From contig NC_017857.3 of the NCBI RefSeq assembly GCF_000260985.4, positions 1,736,001-1,800,000 on the forward strand: DNA of 64,000 nt, given 5' to 3'. The position numbers and the translations under genes are program-made. Below are positions 62,807 through 64,000 of the stretch, piece after piece. The stretch comes from Methylophaga nitratireducenticrescens (GTDB lineage: Bacteria; Pseudomonadota; Gammaproteobacteria; Nitrosococcales; Methylophagaceae). The notes below the pieces were generated by a model that searched no databases, was not told the origin of the DNA, and was given only the letters and a program-made list of their open reading frames with translations. The first letter of the stretch is position 1, and each line of letters opens with the position of its first letter.

Positions 62807-64000
62807 GAATAGTTATACCAATTTTTTTTGTTTTATTTAGCACAAGTACTTCAGCAGGCTTTTTGGATGGTGTGAAAAACTTTGGGGGCACAGTTGCCGA
62901 TACAGGAAAGAATGTTTTTAATAAAACAAAATCTGTGGTCGGTGTTGGTGATGTTGTTGATACTTTGGAATATCCATTTATCCAGAGCCTGGAAATAGAT
63001 GCTCAAGAACATAATATTACGCAGCAAGAAAATTATTCATATGTTGATGCACTTAAGCAAGATGTTTTAATGTCACGTCGAGCAGGTGAATCAATCGAGC
63101 CTCTCGAAAACGTTAATATTTATTTGAATAAAATTGCAGCAAAATTGCTAATTAGCTGGAAAGGCTATGAGGTAAATACATCAATATATGTAGTAAGTGC
63201 AGAAGGATATACGGCTGTTGCGAGATCTAATGGAGGAATTTTTATTCCTATCGAAACATTAAATCTAATCGAATCAGAAGATGAGTTAGCTGCACTGATT
63301 GCTCATGAAATTTCGCATGTAATACTGAAGCATCACGTTGTTGATAACTTAGATATTACCCTCGATAAAACAATGCAATACGCACAAATCGGATTAGCTT
63401 TAAAGGGTGGTTTTAATCAAGATAATATATCTAAAGATCTTCTGAATTTTCAAATTGCAAATTTTTTGATTACAGATGCTTTTTTTCCAAAATGGAACCG
63501 TGGTCAGGAAAATGAAGCTGATTTATTAGGTACGGATTTATTGTTAAACGCTGGCTATAGTTTAAACGGCATGATGTCTGTACTCAAAAAGTTAGCTGCT
63601 TATGAAAACGAAAAAGAAGAAATTATTTTTGCGAATTATGCGAAGAGTGAAGGGGAAGGAATGAATGCTTCTTTCAGCCTTGATATAGGTGGATTAGTTG
63701 AGCAATCAGCTAATAAGTTGCAGGATAGTCTTGCTAAGAGGCACCAAGACACAGATAAACGATTAAATCGCTTAAATAATTATGTAAAAAAGTTTTATCG
63801 TGACCGTCAACGACCTGATATATCAACAGAACGTTACATAATGATGGTAAAAAAAGATAAGCAATTTATTGAACATATTGAAGGATTTCAAGCTTCCAAA
63901 ACAGCTAGGAATCAAATGACTAAAGTAGGTACAAACTTTACTGAAATTGAATCAAACGCAATAAAAGGTGTTAGTGGCAACAATTCTTCAGATAGCTTTG
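62797..64000 (+). CDS. M48-family metallopeptidase (cut by window edge)
   Basis: At least 401 residues, open at the window end. Signal peptide (MSIRIVIPIFFVLFSTSTSA). The zinc motif is HEISH at 170-174 and the third ligand is Glu240 in NEADLLGTDLLLNAGY, the M48 (HtpX/BepA/LoiP) arrangement. A region before it (LENVNIYLNKIAAKLL) is also typical of BepA-like proteases. The tail beyond 300 is helical and Lys/Gln-rich. It overlaps the CHASE2/SH3 gene by ten bases, so both are cotranslated; a periplasmic protein-quality role is inferred. Confidence 0.88.
   Translation, partial: MSIRIVIPIFFVLFSTSTSAGFLDGVKNFGGTVADTGKNVFNKTKSVVGVGDVVDTLEYPFIQSLEIDAQEHNITQQENYSYVDALKQDVLMSRRAGESIEPLENVNIYLNKIAAKLLISWKGYEVNTSIYVVSAEGYTAVARSNGGIFIPIETLNLIESEDELAALIAHEISHVILKHHVVDNLDITLDKTMQYAQIGLALKGGFNQDNISKDLLNFQIANFLITDAFFPKWNRGQENEADLLGTDLLLNAGYSLNGMMSVLKKLAAYENEKEEIIFANYAKSEGEGMNASFSLDIGGLVEQSANKLQDSLAKRHQDTDKRLNRLNNYVKKFYRDRQRPDISTERYIMMVKKDKQFIEHIEGFQASKTARNQMTKVGTNFTEIESNAIKGVSGNNSSDSF

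Overview
The window looks like the chromosome of a marine or halophilic methylotrophic gammaproteobacterium close to Methylophaga. The evidence is a stand-alone pqqA (the precursor peptide of PQQ, the cofactor of methanol dehydrogenase), a formaldehyde-activating-enzyme family gene, and many typical gammaproteobacterial housekeeping genes (mtgA, fumC, maeA, tesA-ybbA-ybbP, dacB, trkA). Base composition is moderate, around 40-45% GC. No rRNA, tRNA or CRISPR array was recognised.

Layout. 1-13.5 kb: a truncated TonB-dependent receptor behind a strong Fur box with a divergent AraC regulator, a TetR regulator, pqqA, an MscS channel, an SDR, a cold-shock protein, an acyltransferase, a GAF-GGDEF diguanylate cyclase, a DUF3080 lipoprotein, an MCP, a complete IS982-family element with a 6-bp target duplication, a small HTH protein with a lysine-rich tail, an FMN reductase and a cupin. 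13.5-31.7 kb: a complete siderophore receptor, malic enzyme, two small secreted proteins, a yhiI-rbbA-yhhJ-type efflux operon behind a perfect FNR half-site palindrome, a HAD phosphatase, tesA/ybbA/ybbP, mtgA, then a perfect CRP-type palindrome followed by two small genes and fumC. 31.8-42.5 kb: a soluble PAS-PAS chemoreceptor, a binding lipoprotein overlapping a hybrid histidine kinase, psiE, a sigma-54-type promoter in front of a secreted internal-repeat protein, a 53-residue four-cysteine protein, a zinc peptidase, a Fae paralog and dacB. 42.5-52 kb: a decayed gnd gene, a KdpE / short KdpD-like pair divergent from trkH (one-base frameshift in an A7 run) and trkA, a LysE exporter, small unknown genes, a decayed C-factor-type SDR and a dienelactone hydrolase.

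The most unusual locus is 52.4-60.7 kb, an apparent single operon with overlapping or nearly abutting genes: an acidic secreted protein, a glycine-zipper lipoprotein, a membrane-anchored coiled-coil/PEGA-like protein, a PEGA-repeat protein ending in a formylglycine-generating-enzyme-like domain, a 45-residue exported peptide, a MotA/TolQ/ExbB-family channel protein, and two paralogous proteins that join an ExbD/TolR-like transmembrane segment (aspartate at residue 17 in both) to a von Willebrand factor A domain. I infer a proton-motive-force-driven envelope machine in which vWA domains replace the usual periplasmic domains of ExbD/TolR/MotB; I do not know a described system with this gene set. 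It is followed by REP-like hairpins and a second envelope cluster (CHASE2 protein fused in frame to an SH3-like exported protein, then an M48 metallopeptidase running off the window end).

All product names come from reading translations by eye. No database search was possible, so family names for well-known genes are firm, while functions proposed for the 52-64 kb region are inference.
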